A stretch of 64,000 nt of DNA from Vogesella urethralis (GCF_007644045.2 NZ_VMDW02000099.1:248001-312000), one strand, 5' to 3'; counted from the first letter of the stretch, positions 17,091 through 29,915 are shown. A program made the numbers and translations. Notes: generated by a model from the sequence alone, not told the origin.

Positions 17091-17846
17091 CTAGCGGCTT
17101 TTCCAGCGGTAGCGTTGCAGGATGCGCTGGATATCGCCCTGCTTTTCCAGCCGGGCAATGGCCTGATCGAGCGCGGCAACGCTGTATTGCCCGCCCGGCG
17201 CCACGGCGCATTGGGTCTGCAGGGTGGAGACCACCCACGGCTGCATGCGCAGTGGCTTGCCGGCTTGCGGGTTCAGCTTGACCCAGGCCGCCAGCTCCAG
17301 CTCGGAGCTGATCACCGCATCCACCATGCCCAGCCCTAATGCCTTCAGGCTGGAATCCAGATGTGGATGGTTGGCCCGCTCGGCACGGTGGCTTTGCCAC
17401 AACGGCTCCAGCACCGGGTAGTGATAGCCGCGGATCACGCCCAGGCGCAGGGCGGCCAGATCGTCGCTGCTGCGGATGGTGCGCGGGTGGTTTTGCAGCG
17501 TGACCACCCGTTCGATCTGCGGGTAGAAGTCGCGGGTCCAGCCGTAACGCTGGCTGTTGGCAAACCAGGCCGGGTTGGAGTTACAGACCAGGTCCACCTT
17601 GCCGGCCTGCAAAGCCGGCTCTACCCGGTTGCGCGACAGCACCACGAATTCGGCACGGGTACCCAGCGTGCGCGCCAGCCCTTCGCCCAGCTCTTTGGAC
17701 AGGCCGCTGGCCAGTTCGCGTTTGGCATTCAGTACCACGATGGGGGCGGCGTCCGATTCCGAAACGCCCACCCGTAGCACCGGCGCCGCCAGCAGCGCAG
17801 GGCTGGCCAATAGCAGCAGACAGGGAATGTATCGTGTTGTGAACAT
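17091..17846 (-). CDS. Periplasmic amino-acid-type solute-binding protein
   Basis: A 251-residue SBP_bac_3-like periplasmic protein with a signal peptide (MFTTRYIPCLLLLASPALLA). The mature part starts VLRVGVSESDAAPIV and contains LRLGVIRGYHYPVLEPLW and the hinge-side VDAVISSELELAAWV typical of the fold. Start 17846 has GGGGAG eight bases upstream. There are no permease or ATPase genes nearby, so it may be an orphan binding protein or a sensing partner rather than a transporter component. It is divergent from metH. A second orphan of the same broad class is at 50893-51600. Confidence 0.85.
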   Translation of the reverse strand: MFTTRYIPCLLLLASPALLAAPVLRVGVSESDAAPIVVLNAKRELASGLSKELGEGLARTLGTRAEFVVLSRNRVEPALQAGKVDLVCNSNPAWFANSQRYGWTRDFYPQIERVVTLQNHPRTIRSSDDLAALRLGVIRGYHYPVLEPLWQSHRAERANHPHLDSSLKALGLGMVDAVISSELELAAWVKLNPQAGKPLRMQPWVVSTLQTQCAVAPGGQYSVAALDQAIARLEKQGDIQRILQRYRWKSR

Positions 17847-17971
17847 ATGCAGCTCCCCGGGCAATGTTATGCCCTCTTGTTCTATAGGATGCGCCGTTGA
17901 GACCGGAAGGCGATGATAAGATGGCGTTTTGCCTTCATTGCCATTCTGTTTACAGAAAAGCCACACCCACC

Positions 17972-21700
<3,729 letters not shown>

Positions 21701-21704
21701 AGCC

Positions 21705-21724
21705 TGCGGCCAACGTTGGCCGCA
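21705..21724. repeat. Inverted double copy of the repeat word
   Basis: A perfect 20-bp palindrome made of two overlapping repeat words in opposite sense (TGCGGCCAACGTTGGCCGCA), with G for the first A/T pair at the junction. It sits between the metH stop and the terminator. Confidence 0.8.
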
Positions 21725-21730
21725 ACCGGT

Positions 21731-21768
21731 AAAAATCCCCTCTGTCGCTGGCGGCAGAGGGGATTTTT
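21731..21768. terminator. Strong bidirectional terminator after metH
   Basis: Perfect 14-base arms AAAAATCCCCTCTG and CAGAGGGGATTTTT around a ten-base loop, with A and T runs on both sides. Confidence 0.92.
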
Positions 21769-21850
21769 ACTGTCAGGCTGTTTGGGCATGCAGCATGGTT
21801 TGCATTATCGAATGTGCCGCTAGCCTGATTGGTAGGCCACGATATGCAGC

Positions 21851-21863
21851 AAGGTTGGCCGCC
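21851..21863 (+). repeat. Repeat word, 12 of 13 match
   Basis: AAGGTTGGCCGCC in the leader of the GH75-like gene, one mismatch at the last base. Confidence 0.65.
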
Positions 21864-21943
21864 TGTGCTGTATAGAAACCTGCCCGTCGTGCCATCCCGA
21901 ATACAGCAGCTCCGCCGGGGCTGCCTGTTCACGGGAGCGCATC

Positions 21944-22579
21944 ATGGACGAATTACTGGGGGTGATTTCGGCAGAAGGCTATGTCTGCAAGATCTGGCAG
22001 GACGCCAGCGACCGCGTGTACTTCATGGCCGACGCCGATATCGATGCCGATGGCGCCAACGGCCAGCACGGGTCGCTGGCGGCCTACCGTGCCGACGATC
22101 AGGGCCTGGAGTCGCTGGCCAACGGCGGCATGCGCCGCGTCAACGGCAAAGTGATCTGCCTGCACGAGTGGGCGCGCGATATCGTGATTCTGGATAACGA
22201 CAACGAACCGCGGGTGTTGCCCGACGGCACCATCCCGTCGATGACCTGGTACCGCCACCCCGGCATGGCGGCGGACGACCCGGCGGCGTATGTCGATGCC
22301 GCCACCGAGCCTTACATTGTGGTGCCGCCGCTGGTGATCCAGCGCACCAAGGGCGTGGTGCGCGGTTGTCTGGCGCGGGTAACCTGGCAGGGCAAGAGCG
22401 TGGACTGCGTGGTGGCAGACCGCGGCCCGAGCAACCGGGTGGGCGAGCTGAGCGTGGCGGCGGCGATGATGCTGGGCATTCCGGCCAGCCCGCGCCACGG
22501 CGGCCTCACCAAGCCGCAGGTGCTATACGAGCTGTGGCCGGGCATTCCGGCGCCGGGCTACGTGCTGCAACCAGCGTGA
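21944..22579 (+). CDS. GH75 chitosanase-like protein
   Basis: A 211-residue protein resembling glycoside hydrolase family 75 (fungal-type endo-chitosanases). Family-like landmarks are FMADADIDADGANG (aspartates), EPYIVVPPLV, and the tail VVADRGPSNRVGELSVAAA, where the Glu in GEL matches the expected catalytic region. I see no signal peptide, although GH75 enzymes are normally secreted. Start 21944 follows CGGGAG; no upstream in-frame start offers a signal sequence. It may be cytoplasmic, exported by a leaderless route, or not catalytic. It fits the aminosugar theme of the window but is not in the nag operon. Confidence 0.65.
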   Translation: MDELLGVISAEGYVCKIWQDASDRVYFMADADIDADGANGQHGSLAAYRADDQGLESLANGGMRRVNGKVICLHEWARDIVILDNDNEPRVLPDGTIPSMTWYRHPGMAADDPAAYVDAATEPYIVVPPLVIQRTKGVVRGCLARVTWQGKSVDCVVADRGPSNRVGELSVAAAMMLGIPASPRHGGLTKPQVLYELWPGIPAPGYVLQPA

Positions 22580-22660
22580 GCCCTGACCGCCAGGTCAGGC
22601 AGGGCTGCCGTTTGCCGCATGATTGCGGCATGATGGCCGGCCCGACCAAGGAGCCGACCC

Positions 22661-23053
22661 ATGCCCGACTATACGCAGCTGGCTTACCTGCATCTGGCCA
22701 CCGTGCTGCCCGCTTTCCTGATTGCCACCGCTTTGCTGTTGTCGCCGCACAAAGGATCGCTGTCGCACCGGCGCTGGGGGCGTGTGTTCATGGTACTGAT
22801 GTTGCTGACCGCGCTGTTGTCGCTGGCCATGCCGGCCCAGGTGGGGCCGGCCTTGTTCGGCCATCTGGGCGGCGTGCATGTGCTCAGCCTGCTGGTACTG
22901 TACAGCGTACCGCAAGCGTGGCAGGCGGCACGGCAGGGCCGTGTCGCCGCCCATCGCGCCATCATGCGCCGTTTGTACGCAGGGGGGCTGCTGTTGGCCG
23001 GCAGCCTGGCCTTGCTACCCGGGCGCATGCTGCACGGCTGGCTGTTCGGCTGA
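22661..23053 (+). CDS. DUF2306-type membrane protein
   Basis: A 130-residue membrane protein with four predicted helices and conserved histidines at HLATVLPAFLIATALLL, the HRRWGR loop and AAHRAIMRRLYAGG. This is the pattern of DUF2306, small haem-free or haem-associated membrane proteins of unknown role. GGAG lies nine bases before the ATG. It is on the same strand as the GH75-like gene (81-base gap) and the EamA gene (75-base gap), so a loose operon is possible. Confidence 0.75.
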   Translation: MPDYTQLAYLHLATVLPAFLIATALLLSPHKGSLSHRRWGRVFMVLMLLTALLSLAMPAQVGPALFGHLGGVHVLSLLVLYSVPQAWQAARQGRVAAHRAIMRRLYAGGLLLAGSLALLPGRMLHGWLFG

Positions 23054-23128
23054 ACAGGCTTTTCTGCGACTGGCCCTTGTGTTCGTCATGCGCTGCAGGC
23101 ATGTTCAGGGGCCGAACAGGAACCTGCC

Positions 23129-24010
23129 ATGACCGACCCTTCCTACCGCTTCAAGCTGCTTGCCGCCTTTTTCGCCCTGTACGTGATCTGGGGCTCCACC
23201 TACTTTGCCATCCGTATCGGCGTCGAATACTGGCCGCCGTTCATGATGGCCGGTGTGCGCTTTCTGGCCGCCGGCAGCCTGATGTACGCCTGGCTGCGCT
23301 GGCGTGGCGAGGCCAACCCCACCTGGCAGGAGCTGCGCGGCGGCGCCATCCTCGGCGTGCTGATGCCGGCCATCGGCAACGGTTTTGTCACGCTGGCCGA
23401 AAAGGACGTGTCGTCCGGCGTGGCGGCACTGGTGGTGGCCACCGTGCCACTGTTCGCCACCCTGTTTGCCCGCTTCTTCGGCCACGTACCGCGCAAGATG
23501 GAAGTGGCCGGCATCCTGCTGGGCATTGTCGGTATGGTGGTATTGAACATGGGGGCCAACCTGCAGGCGTCGCCGGCTGGCGCCGCCGCACTGCTGTTTG
23601 CCTCAGCCGGCTGGGCGTTCGGCTCGGCGTGGAGCAAGCAGCTGGTGCAACCCAAGGGCCTGATGTCCAGCGCGGTGATGATGATTTCCGGTGGCGTGGC
23701 CTTGCTGCTGGGCAGCGCCGCCACCGGCGAACAGCTGGCGGCCAACCCGCCGCTGGCCGGCTGGCTGGCGGTGGCCTACCTGGCGTTTTTCGGTTCCATG
23801 GTGGCGTATACCGCCTACTTGTTCTTGCTGAAGAACGTCAGCGCCGCAGCCGCCACCAGCTACGCCTACGTCAACCCGGTGATCGCCGTCCTGCTGGGTG
23901 TCTGGCTGCTGGACGAGCACGTCGGCCTGCACGAAATGGGGGCGATGGCCATCATTATCCTGGCGGTAGTGCTGATCGGCTGGCGCCCGAAAGCCCGTCG
24001 CGACGGCTGA
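23129..24010 (+). CDS. EamA/DMT family exporter, YedA-like
   Basis: A 293-residue inner-membrane transporter of the EamA family with ten hydrophobic segments in two repeats. It starts FALYVIWGSTYFAIRIGVEY, the motif seen in YedA and related putative metabolite exporters. A basic C-terminus WRPKARRDG is cytoplasmic. AGGA lies before the ATG and a terminator follows 20 bases after the stop. Substrate unknown. It is one of three DMT-superfamily exporters in this window (3341-4261, here, and 47714-48604). Confidence 0.9.
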   Translation: MTDPSYRFKLLAAFFALYVIWGSTYFAIRIGVEYWPPFMMAGVRFLAAGSLMYAWLRWRGEANPTWQELRGGAILGVLMPAIGNGFVTLAEKDVSSGVAALVVATVPLFATLFARFFGHVPRKMEVAGILLGIVGMVVLNMGANLQASPAGAAALLFASAGWAFGSAWSKQLVQPKGLMSSAVMMISGGVALLLGSAATGEQLAANPPLAGWLAVAYLAFFGSMVAYTAYLFLLKNVSAAAATSYAYVNPVIAVLLGVWLLDEHVGLHEMGAMAIIILAVVLIGWRPKARRDG

Positions 24011-24030
24011 TACCTGTCGCGCTTATGCCA

Positions 24031-24057
24031 AAGCCCGCTTGTTGCGGGCTTTTTTTG
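24031..24057 (+). terminator. Terminator after the YedA-like gene
   Basis: AAGCCCGC and GCGGGCTT arms around TTGTT, followed by seven T. Confidence 0.88.
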
Positions 24058-24342
24058 TGGCCGAATTTGCAAGCCAGATTAATACCACTTTCAGGTCATA
24101 AAAATGCCACCAACTGGCATTTGCATGGCATTTTGCACTGCAACGTGAGCGCTGTTGCGTGAAAGCACGGCATATCAAGGTGTTGCATTTCTTGCATTAC
24201 ACCCCGTAAAGGCTAGATTGGTATTGACGTGGTGTTTTAGTGGTATTACTTTTGCGGCTGTGCAAGGCCGTGTTCCGCATCGGCAGCAAATGGGCGGGGT
24301 TCTACAATGGCGCCTTTGAATCACCATTTGCAGGGTAGCCCT
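24058..24342 (+). promoter_or_regulatory. nag operon promoter region with triple operator
   Basis: Non-coding and clearly more AT-rich than the surroundings. Three direct repeats, TGGTATT (24219), TGGTGTT (24230) and TGGTATT (24241), are spaced exactly 11 bp apart, about one helical turn. A single AATACCA in the opposite sense lies at 24081-24087. A TGCCACC-AACTGGCA stem lies near 24105-24120. The same triple array precedes the ABC aminosugar locus at 59731-59759, so this is a likely binding site for NagR. The exact promoter elements were not assigned. Confidence 0.7.
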
Positions 24343-25077
24343 ATGGATAGCCGCTGGGATGCATTGAAACCGGAAGAGACTTCCACCACCCCGCTGTACT
24401 TGCAGTTTGCACGCAAGCTGGCCGAGGCGATTCACGCCGGCTGGTGGCAGGCCGACGAGGCGCTGCCTTCGGAGCGTACCTTTTCCGAAGAGCTGGGCAT
24501 TTCGCGCGTTACCGCGCGCAAGGCACTGGATGTACTGCTGGAGCAAGGCCTGATTCGCCGCCGTCATGGCTCGGGAACCTTCATTACCCCGCGCCTGGAA
24601 CAGCCGCTGTCGCGCCTGACCAGTTTTACCGAAATGTTGAAGATGAAGGGCTTCGAGCCGTCATCGGTATGGCTGTCGCGCACTGTGGCGGCGCCAACGC
24701 ACGAAGAAGTGATCAAGCTGGGCCTGTCGCCCAATGCGCAAGTGGCGCGCCTGAAGCGCCAGCGCCTGGCCGACGGGGTGGTGATGGCTATCGAGCAGAG
24801 TTCGCTGCCGCTGGCCTACCTGCCCGACCCGCAAGCGGTAGGCGCTTCGCTGTACGCCTACCTGGACAAGGCCGGTCACCCCATCGTGCGGGCGCTGCAA
24901 CACATCCGCGCCGTGAACGCCGGGCCCGAGCTGGCCGCCATTGCCGGCATCAAGCCGGGCGAGGCGATGCTGCTGATTACCCGTATCGGCTACACGGCAG
25001 AAAACGTGGCCATCGAGCTGACCGACACCTGGTGTCGCAACGATTACTACGACTTTGTCGCTGAACTGAGACGATGA
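24343..25077 (+). CDS. nagR: GntR-family aminosugar regulator NagR
   Basis: A 244-residue regulator of the GntR/HutC subfamily. The N-terminal winged helix has LPSERTFSEELGISRVTARKALDVLLEQGLIRRRHGSGTF in two stretches. The C-terminal UTRA domain (about 95-240) binds phosphosugars in NagR/DasR relatives. Start 24343 follows AGGG and fits the family better than the ATG at 24307. Its stop overlaps the nagA start (ATGA at 25074-25077). It heads the GlcNAc operon, so GlcNAc-6-phosphate or glucosamine-6-phosphate is the likely effector. Confidence 0.9.
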   Translation: MDSRWDALKPEETSTTPLYLQFARKLAEAIHAGWWQADEALPSERTFSEELGISRVTARKALDVLLEQGLIRRRHGSGTFITPRLEQPLSRLTSFTEMLKMKGFEPSSVWLSRTVAAPTHEEVIKLGLSPNAQVARLKRQRLADGVVMAIEQSSLPLAYLPDPQAVGASLYAYLDKAGHPIVRALQHIRAVNAGPELAAIAGIKPGEAMLLITRIGYTAENVAIELTDTWCRNDYYDFVAELRR

Positions 25078-26195
25078 ACGCAACACGAGTTTTGCAAGGC
25101 CGCATGCTGACCACCGCCGGCTGGATGGACGGTGAGCTGCAGCTGGGTGACGACGGCAGGATCGCTGCCATCAGCGGCAGGTTGGCCGCCGCCGGCGACG
25201 CCGAGCGCTACATCCTGCCGGGTTTCATCGACCTGCACGTCCACGGTGGCGGCGGTGTCGACATCATGGAGGCGGGCCGCGCGGCCCAGCACGTGGCCAG
25301 TACCCACGCCCGCTTCGGTACCACCTCGCTGCTGGCCACCACCATGACGGCCCCGCGCGAGGCGCTGGAAACGGTACTGACTGCGCTGGGCGACGCCAGC
25401 CGCAGCCGGCAGCCGGGTAGCGCACGCATTCTTGGCGTGCATCTGGAAGGCCCGTACATCAACAAGGGCAAGCTGGGTGCGCAGCCGGACAACGCGGTGG
25501 AAGCCGCGATGGCAGAAATCAACCACTACCGGTCGCTCGCCCCGATCAGCCTGGTTACCCTCGCGCCCGAAGTGGCCGGTCACATGGAAGTGATCCGCGA
25601 GTTGAGCCGGCAGGGCGTACGCGTACAGCTGGGCCATACGCTGGGCAGCTACGAAGACGGTGTGACGGCGCTGGAAAACGGCGCCAGCGGGTTTACCCAT
25701 TTGTTTAACGCGATGACCGGCTTGCACCACCGCGAGCCGGGCATGGTAGGGGCGGCACTGGCACACGCCGAGTACGCCGAGCTGATACCGGACCTGCTGC
25801 ATGTCCACCCGGGGGCTATCCGCGCCGCGATGCGCGCCATCCCCCGCCTGTTCTGCGTCACCGACTCCACGGCTGCGGCCGGCATGCCGGACGGCCAGTA
25901 CAAGCTGGGCTCGCAGACGGTCACCAAGTGCCTGGGCGGTGTGCGCCTGGCCGACGGTACGCTGGCAGGCAGCACCCTTACCATGGATCAGGCCCTGCGC
26001 AACCTAGTGCAGATCGGTGTGCCGCTGGCCACCGCCAGCAACCGCTTGTCGCTGTACCCCGCCGATTACCTGGGCGTACACGACCGCGGCCGGCTGCAGG
26101 AAGGCGCGTGGGCTGACATCGTGGTGATGGATTCAAACCTGCAGTTGCAACGCGTATTCGTAGAAGGAGAGTGTCTTGAGCTCGTTAATGCTTGA
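25074..26195 (+). CDS. nagA: N-acetylglucosamine-6-phosphate deacetylase
   Basis: A 373-residue amidohydrolase-superfamily enzyme that removes acetate from GlcNAc-6-phosphate. The first metal motif is His55-Val-His57 in GFIDLHVHGGGGVD; LEGPYINKGKLGAQ supplies the metal-binding Glu; later HLFNAMTGLHHREPG and the catalytic Asp in FCVTDSTAAAGMPDG are all in family order. It overlaps nagR by four bases and the following SIS gene by 20 bases, so translation is coupled through the three genes. Confidence 0.96.
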   Translation: MNATRVLQGRMLTTAGWMDGELQLGDDGRIAAISGRLAAAGDAERYILPGFIDLHVHGGGGVDIMEAGRAAQHVASTHARFGTTSLLATTMTAPREALETVLTALGDASRSRQPGSARILGVHLEGPYINKGKLGAQPDNAVEAAMAEINHYRSLAPISLVTLAPEVAGHMEVIRELSRQGVRVQLGHTLGSYEDGVTALENGASGFTHLFNAMTGLHHREPGMVGAALAHAEYAELIPDLLHVHPGAIRAAMRAIPRLFCVTDSTAAAGMPDGQYKLGSQTVTKCLGGVRLADGTLAGSTLTMDQALRNLVQIGVPLATASNRLSLYPADYLGVHDRGRLQEGAWADIVVMDSNLQLQRVFVEGECLELVNA

Positions 26196-27198
26196 TGAAG
26201 CCCTGTTTGCCGCCCAGGCGGTGTCTGCCCAGCATATGTATGCCGATGAAGGGCTGGCCGTTCTGGCGCGCGAACTGGCGAAAGCGCCGCCGCAGTTGGC
26301 TTTGACTGTGGCGCGCGGCAGCTCGGATCATGCGGCCAACTATTTCGCCTACCTGGCGATGCAGCGCACCGGCACGCCGGTGGTATCGCTGCCGATGTCG
26401 CTGCTGACGCTGCATCAAGCACCGCTCAACGTGAAGGGGCAACTGGCCGTGGCGCTGTCGCAGTCCGGCCGCAGCCCCGACCTGATCGACACCATGGCCG
26501 CCCTGGGCCAGGCCGGCGCCCGCACCGTGGCGCTGGTCAACAAACCCGACTCCCCGCTGGCAGCTGCCTGCGAATGGTCGGTACCGCTGTGTGCCGGCGA
26601 AGAAAAAAGCGTCGCCGCCACCAAGAGCTATATCGCCACCCTGTCTGCCGTAGCACGCCTGGTGGCGCACTGGCAGAACGACACCGCCCTGCTGGGCGCG
26701 CTGAACGACCTGCCCGATCACCTCACCGACGCCACCCGTCAGGACTGGAGCAGCGCGCTGGACGTGCTGGTGCCGGCCGAGCGCATCATGGTGGTGGGCC
26801 GCGGCCTCGGCTTTGCCGTAGCGCTGGAAGCGGCACTGAAATTCAAGGAAACCTGCGTCATCCAGGCCGAAGCGTTCTCCGGCGCCGAAATCAAGCACGG
26901 CCCGATGGCGCTGGTGGACGATGGCTACCCGCTGCTGATTTTTGCCCCGCGTGGCCCGGAACAAGCCGGCCTGGTGGCACTGGCCGACGAAATGCGCGGC
27001 CGCGGTGCCAACGTGCTGCTGGCAGCGCCGGCCGACGTGGCCAGCCGTAACCTCACCCTTGCTACTGCCGGCGACGAAGCGCTGGACCCGCTGCTGGCGA
27101 TCCAGAGCTTCTACCTGATGGCGGCGCGCCTGTCCGAGGCGCGCGGACTCAACCCGGACACCCCGCGTCACCTGAAAAAAGAAACCCTGACTGTCTAA
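26176..27198 (+). CDS. SIS-domain glucosamine-6-phosphate deaminase
   Basis: A 340-residue protein with two sugar isomerase (SIS) domains like the isomerase half of GlmS and without its glutaminase half. Key segments are ARGSSDHAANYFAYL, ALSQSGRSPDLIDT, SVAATKSYIATL and GRGLGFAVALEAALKFKETC. In nag operons this type replaces the classical NagB and turns glucosamine-6-phosphate into fructose-6-phosphate and ammonia (often called NagB-II). The start is probably TTG at 26176, because AAGGAG at 26164-26169 is six bases upstream; the first ATG, at 26188, is too far from it. That start gives a 20-base overlap with nagA. Confidence 0.9.
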   Translation: MSSLMLDEALFAAQAVSAQHMYADEGLAVLARELAKAPPQLALTVARGSSDHAANYFAYLAMQRTGTPVVSLPMSLLTLHQAPLNVKGQLAVALSQSGRSPDLIDTMAALGQAGARTVALVNKPDSPLAAACEWSVPLCAGEEKSVAATKSYIATLSAVARLVAHWQNDTALLGALNDLPDHLTDATRQDWSSALDVLVPAERIMVVGRGLGFAVALEAALKFKETCVIQAEAFSGAEIKHGPMALVDDGYPLLIFAPRGPEQAGLVALADEMRGRGANVLLAAPADVASRNLTLATAGDEALDPLLAIQSFYLMAARLSEARGLNPDTPRHLKKETLTV

Positions 27199-27338
27199 GT
27201 CGACCGGCCGGCGGCCACGGCTGCCGGCAGCAGACCGACCACAAAGCGATGCCGCGGCCAAGACCGACGGCACTGAAACCAGCATGACTTGAGCGCATCG
27301 CTGCGGGGCAGCGTGCGCGCTTCAGAGAAGGAAACCCG

Positions 27339-29852
27339 ATGTCTGCAACCGTTACCCTGCACGCGCCGCTGGCCGGCGTGGTCCTGCCGCTGAGCGCGGT
27401 GCCCGACCCGGTATTTGCCGGTGGCCTGATGGGCCAGGGCCTCGCCATCGAGCCGCTGTCTTCCACCCTGCTGGCGCCGTGCGACGGCGAGATCAGCCAG
27501 GTGTCCACCACCGGCCACGCCGTCACCGTGCGTGCGGCCAACGGTGCCGAAATCCTGCTGCACATCGGTATCGACACCGTGAAGCTGGGCGGCCACGGCT
27601 TTGCCACCCGCGTACAGAAGGGCGACCGCGTGCAGCGCGGCCAACCTTTGGTGGATATCGACATCGACAGCGTGGCGCGTCGCGCGCCGTCCCTCATTAC
27701 CGTCGTGGTGGTCACCAACAGCGACGACATGGCTCTCTCCCTCGACGCGTCCGGCCTTGTGGAAGCCGGCGCGCCGGGTTTTCTGACCGTGACGGCCCAG
27801 GGTGCCATCTCCCACCCTGGCGCCGTCCACGGCGCAGAATCCTCCGCCCTCACCGCCAGTGCGGTGGTGGCACACGAAGGCGGCCTGCACGCTCGGCCGT
27901 GTGCGCTGCTGCAATCGGTGGCGCGCCGCTACCCCTGCCAGATCGACATCCACTTTGCCGGCCAGCACGCCAACGCACGTAGCGTGGTGGCGGTGATGGG
28001 CCTGGGCGTCGGTGAAGGCGATAGTGTCAGCGTGCACGCCAGCGGCGAGCAGGCCGCCGAGGCACTGGCCGCCGTGGTGGCCGCGCTGCAAACCGCCAGC
28101 CACGCCGGCCACGCTGCCGTGGCCGCACCCGCGCCGGTGCAGGCCCGTGACGACGGCAAGTTGGGCGGCGTCTGCGCCGCGCCGGGCCTGGCTGTCGGCA
28201 CCCTGGTCTTGCTGGCCGAACAGGAACGCGCGGTGCCGGAACGCGGCCACGGCGTAGAGCCGGAGTTGGCCGCGCTGAACGGCGCGTTGCAAAAAGTGCG
28301 CGACCGCGTGGCGGCCGACGTGGCGCAGGCCGACAAGCGCGGCGCCCACGCCGAAAGCGAAATCTTCGGCGCCCATCTGGCGCTGCTGGAAGACCCGGAG
28401 CTGGCGCAAGCCGCCGAACGTTACATCCTGGATGGCCGCAGCGCCGCCTACGCCTACCGTAGCGCCATCCGCGCGCAGAGCGAGGTGCTGTTGGGGCTGG
28501 GCAATGCGCTGCTGGCCGAGCGTGTGGCCGACCTGAAAGACCTGGAGCGCCGCGTGCTGGACGTACTGCTGGGCGGCGAAGAAGCCGCACCGCAGCTGCC
28601 GGCGCAGGCCATTGTGGTAGCCGACGACCTGACCCCGTCGCAGCTGACCCGCCTGCCGCGCGAACAGCTGGCCGGCGTGGTGCTGGCGCGCGGCGGCGCC
28701 ACCAACCACGTGGCCATCCTGTGCCGTGCGCTGGCCATCCCGGCGCTGGTGGCGTGCGGCCCGGCTGCGCTGGCGCTGGCTGCCGGCGGCGAGGCACTGC
28801 TGAACGCCGGCGAAGGCTGGCTGGATGCGCACGCCGACGCCGCCACGCTGGATGCGGCCCGCCAGGACATTGCCCAGCGCGAACAGCGCCGCCGCACGCT
28901 GCGCGAGCAGTCTGCCGGCCAGGCGCGTACCCGCGACGGCGTGGCCATCGAGGTGGCGGCCAACATCGCCAACGCAGCCGAAGCGCGTGACGCGGTGCTG
29001 AACGGCGCCGACGGCGTGGGCCTGCTGCGCACCGAATTCCTGTTTATCGACCGTCACGACGCTCCTACCGAAGACGAGCAGCGCGCCGCCTGCCAGGACG
29101 TGCTGGACGCGCTGGAAGGCCGCACCGCCATCATCCGTACGCTGGACGCCGGCGGCGACAAGGACGTGCCGTACCTGTCGCTGCCGCCGGAAGACAACCC
29201 GGCGCTGGGCCTGCGCGGCATCCGCACCGGCTTTGCCATGCCGGCGGTGCTGGACGCGCAGCTGCGCGCGTTGCTGCAGCTGAAGCCGCTGTCGCGCCTG
29301 CGCATCCTGCTGCCGATGGTGGCCGACGTGGCCGACCTGCAGCGCGTGCGCCAGCGCCTGGACGAGCTGGCCGCCGAGCTGGGCGTGAGCGAACGCCCGC
29401 AGCTGGGGGTGATGATCGAGGTACCGTCCGCCGCCTTGCTGGCCGACCAGCTGGCCGAGCACGCCGACTTCCTGTCCATCGGCACCAACGACCTCACCCA
29501 GTACACGCTGGCGATGGACCGCTGCCACCCGGCGCTGGCGGCCAACCTTGACGCGCTGCACCCGTCGCTGTTGCGCCTGATCGCGCTGACCGTGCACGGC
29601 GCCGCCAAGCACGGCAAGTGGGTAGGGGTGTGCGGCGCGCTGGCGTCCGACCCGCAGGCTACGCCGGTACTGCTGGGCCTGGGTGTTACCGAGCTGTCGG
29701 TCAGCCCGCAGCTTGTGCCGGAAATCAAGGACACCGTCCGCCGTCTGGACAGCAGTGCCTGCCAGCAACTGGCGCTGGACCTGCAGTCGCTGAATTCGGC
29801 GCAACAAGTGCGGGCGCGGTTACAAGCCGACGCCGCGGCCCTGCTGCGCTGA
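27339..29852 (+). CDS. Fused PTS EIIA(Glc)-HPr-enzyme I
   Basis: An 837-residue multi-phosphoryl transfer protein holding three PTS modules. Residues 1-150 are glucose-type EIIA with phospho-site His75 in LLHIGIDTV. Residues 172-255 are HPr with His184 in GGLHARP. Residues 275-837 are enzyme I with His457 in GGATNHVAI, followed by the PEP-binding barrel (LLRTEFLF, IEVPSAALLADQL, CGALASDP). It can carry phosphate from PEP to the IIB domain of the adjacent NagE, which lacks its own IIA, so the operon encodes a complete PTS. AAGGAAA lies before the ATG. Names used for such fusions include NagF and PtsP-like; I leave the symbol open. Confidence 0.94.
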   Translation: MSATVTLHAPLAGVVLPLSAVPDPVFAGGLMGQGLAIEPLSSTLLAPCDGEISQVSTTGHAVTVRAANGAEILLHIGIDTVKLGGHGFATRVQKGDRVQRGQPLVDIDIDSVARRAPSLITVVVVTNSDDMALSLDASGLVEAGAPGFLTVTAQGAISHPGAVHGAESSALTASAVVAHEGGLHARPCALLQSVARRYPCQIDIHFAGQHANARSVVAVMGLGVGEGDSVSVHASGEQAAEALAAVVAALQTASHAGHAAVAAPAPVQARDDGKLGGVCAAPGLAVGTLVLLAEQERAVPERGHGVEPELAALNGALQKVRDRVAADVAQADKRGAHAESEIFGAHLALLEDPELAQAAERYILDGRSAAYAYRSAIRAQSEVLLGLGNALLAERVADLKDLERRVLDVLLGGEEAAPQLPAQAIVVADDLTPSQLTRLPREQLAGVVLARGGATNHVAILCRALAIPALVACGPAALALAAGGEALLNAGEGWLDAHADAATLDAARQDIAQREQRRRTLREQSAGQARTRDGVAIEVAANIANAAEARDAVLNGADGVGLLRTEFLFIDRHDAPTEDEQRAACQDVLDALEGRTAIIRTLDAGGDKDVPYLSLPPEDNPALGLRGIRTGFAMPAVLDAQLRALLQLKPLSRLRILLPMVADVADLQRVRQRLDELAAELGVSERPQLGVMIEVPSAALLADQLAEHADFLSIGTNDLTQYTLAMDRCHPALAANLDALHPSLLRLIALTVHGAAKHGKWVGVCGALASDPQATPVLLGLGVTELSVSPQLVPEIKDTVRRLDSSACQQLALDLQSLNSAQQVRARLQADAAALLR

Positions 29853-29915
29853 TCTGGTCAGGCCGTCGCATCCTCCCAACTGGCGGCCTGCATTAAAACG
29901 AAGAGGAGAAACACA

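Noticed and set aside
17847-17971. A riboswitch in front of metH
   Set aside because: The leader is only about 125 bases and shared with a divergent gene. I found no B12-box or SAH-type conserved core and no expression-platform hairpin.
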